From Lachnospiraceae bacterium UBA1258 (GTDB lineage: Bacteria > Bacillota > Clostridia > Lachnospirales > Lachnospiraceae), in NCBI GenBank assembly GCA_002308235.1, contig DBVS01000069.1, positions 10,796 to 17,175 of the forward strand: a DNA stretch of 6,380 nucleotides, in the 5' to 3' direction. The notes beneath the pieces were generated by a model, which saw only the letters and a list, made by a program, of their open reading frames with translations, was not told the origin of the DNA and did no database searches. The position numbers and the translations under genes were made by a program. How positions within the stretch are numbered: position 1 is the stretch's first letter; the number at the start of each line of letters is the position of its first letter. This document shows positions 5,085-6,380 of this stretch, in pieces.

Positions 5085-6241
5085 AGAATTTCTTCCACAC
5101 GTTGTTCCGTGGTGTGTCTTTCTTTGATCATATCAAGTATCGCATTTACGCGTTCGACGCGTTCAGCCGGATTCTTAAGATAGTGCTCGACCCTGTCCGC
5201 CGTATCAATCCTGTCAAAATACATTTCCGGCATGCATTCCTCAAACAAAGCAACCGCATCTGCCATAAATGGTGTCAGCACAAAACCTCCCGCTGCCATA
5301 ATATCAAATTCGCGTTGCGGTATGCCGCTTACCCAGTTTTCATGCGGTATATAAAGGTTAAGTTTGCTCTGCCTTGCTTTTTTATTAAATTCCGCGCCAC
5401 GCGGCATCGCAGGAAAACAAGTCAAGGCGTCGTATGGATTGTTGAATGAATAACCACTGTAAAGTTCTACTTTTTCAGCAAGCTTAGACAAGCCGATAAG
5501 TCTTATCAAGAACTCTCTCGCCGCCGCCGTTACAAGCGGATTAAAGAATCGGTTATCGTAATAACTTTCGGGCGTTTCCACGCTGTCTGCAGCAATCACC
5601 GGTGGCATAAGTTTTAAGAGTTCTTCCTTCACGTAAGAAGGAAGATGCTTTGTCATCGAAGGAAGGCCGCGAAGCTGATGTCTGCATGCAATACAGCCTT
5701 CAAGATAGCCTTTCGAAGCATCCATTAACGGGCTTGTGTTTGAAAGCGGATTATCAGCAAAAGCGTCTCGCGTTTTTATGTCCTGCATCATACAAGCGTC
5801 AGGGCCGTCCTTTGAATCATCTTCCGTAACATGAGCTGCAACGAAACTTTTAGGAACCGAAAGAGGGAGCCAGAAGACACAGGAAAATCCTGCAGAAGCA
5901 AACTGTCTGTATACCGAGCGATCCGGAATGAACACACGGTTACAATCGTTTAGAAGTGTGCATGAATAAAGTTCAGGGCAATATGCATGTACAAGTCTTG
6001 CCGCGTATATTCTTCCCATTGCTTTGCAGGCAACAGAAACAAGCGGATAATATCCGAGAGAAAAGACAAGCTCCGCATTCGCGCTTTCGATTGCGGAAAG
6101 AAGCTCTTTTACGTAAGCTTCACCCCCTGAAGACTCCAAAGCCGGTGAGTTGAATTCCGCCACGACAGCACCCGTTTGCTTAAGCGCCTCCAGATACTCT
6201 GCGTCCGTAACTTCAGTTGTATGTAAAAACAGTATGTTCAT
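5072..6241 (-). CDS. CgeB/DUF3880-like glycosyltransferase
   Basis: A 389-residue cytoplasmic protein likely to transfer a sugar from a nucleotide donor. The N-terminus (MNILFLHTTE, then a predicted strand ELVFSLGYYP at 57-66) looks like the first Rossmann half of a GT-B fold, as in DUF3880 proteins. GYLEGCIACRHQLRG (178-192) resembles the helix joining the halves. The C-terminal part (about 293-386) matches my memory of Glyco_trans_1_2/CgeB: LNLYIPHENWVSGIPQR (294-310), EFDIMAAGGFVLTP (311-324), ALFEE (331-335), YFD, then HYLKNPAERVERV and a final ERHTTEQRV. The ATG at 6241 has a run of six G four bases upstream and follows the preceding stop by 10 bp, so it is the second gene of an operon. 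Adjacency to the flagellins suggests flagellin O-glycosylation, an inference; another surface glycan is equally possible. Confidence 0.82.
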   Translation of the reverse strand: MNILFLHTTEVTDAEYLEALKQTGAVVAEFNSPALESSGGEAYVKELLSAIESANAELVFSLGYYPLVSVACKAMGRIYAARLVHAYCPELYSCTLLNDCNRVFIPDRSVYRQFASAGFSCVFWLPLSVPKSFVAAHVTEDDSKDGPDACMMQDIKTRDAFADNPLSNTSPLMDASKGYLEGCIACRHQLRGLPSMTKHLPSYVKEELLKLMPPVIAADSVETPESYYDNRFFNPLVTAAAREFLIRLIGLSKLAEKVELYSGYSFNNPYDALTCFPAMPRGAEFNKKARQSKLNLYIPHENWVSGIPQREFDIMAAGGFVLTPFMADAVALFEECMPEMYFDRIDTADRVEHYLKNPAERVERVNAILDMIKERHTTEQRVEEILGAV

Positions 6242-6251
6242 AATTCCCCCC

Positions 6252-6380
6252 TTATACGGACGATTTCGGAATCAAATACTGTAGATCCGCCATCTCGAAC
6301 ATTTCCCGGATCTTTACGGGATAGTCATAGTATTTCCTGATGGTCTCATATCCGTTATCGGCGATCCTTTGACGAAGATC
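6252..6380 (-). CDS. C-terminal end of an upstream gene, probably another glycosyltransferase
   Basis: Forty-two codons and a TAA stop are open to the window edge. The peptide begins DLRQRIADNGYETIRKYYDY and ends QYLIPKSSV. The pattern of a basic helix with NGYETIRKYY followed by a short helix is typical of the C-terminal helices of GT-B glycosyltransferases, including CgeB-like ones. The stop is 10 bp before the next start, so the two genes are co-transcribed and probably work on the same glycan. Too little is present for a firm family call. Confidence 0.6.
   Translation of the reverse strand, partial: DLRQRIADNGYETIRKYYDYPVKIREMFEMADLQYLIPKSSV

Noticed and set aside
4798..5127. Plus-strand open frame across the flagellin 2 promoter and the glycosyltransferase terminator
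   Set aside because: It runs through a clear promoter, palindrome and terminator, and the peptide has no domain or plausible start signal.

Overview
All supportable genes in this window lie on the minus strand, so transcription runs from high to low coordinates. The two flagellins have the N- and C-terminal sequences I associate with motile Clostridia, especially Lachnospiraceae (Roseburia/Butyrivibrio-type gut or rumen bacteria). AGGAGG-type ribosome binding sites, sigma-28/SigD-type promoters and moderate GC content fit a Gram-positive host. The family assignment is by memory of sequence style, not by a search.

In order of transcription the window holds four groups. (1) 6380-5072: the last 42 codons of an upstream gene, probably a glycosyltransferase, then a complete 389-aa CgeB/DUF3880-like glycosyltransferase. 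The latter ends in a strong terminator whose hairpin contains its own stop codon. (2) 5071-4800: an intergenic region with a 48-bp nested palindrome, a sigma-28-type promoter and a roughly 105-nt leader. (3) 4799-1995: two tandem flagellin genes of 439 and 415 aa. Each has its own sigma-28-type promoter, a related leader and a Rho-independent terminator. Their termini are nearly identical and their middle domains differ. (4) 1791-1: a likely operon of a short-chain dehydrogenase/reductase, a VanZ-family membrane protein and UDP-galactopyranose mutase (glf, cut by the window edge). A palindrome-rich region with a tentative promoter precedes it.

The flagellins form the filament. The adjacent glycosyltransferases are plausible flagellin or surface-glycan modifiers, and Glf supplies UDP-galactofuranose for surface glycans, so the window looks like a motility and cell-surface glycan locus. 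No tRNA, rRNA, CRISPR array, transposase or phage gene was seen. No clearly new system is evident. The most noteworthy items are the flagellin pair with homogenised ends and divergent centres, the conserved GGA-rich leaders that suggest CsrA-type control, and the nested palindrome upstream of the first flagellin.
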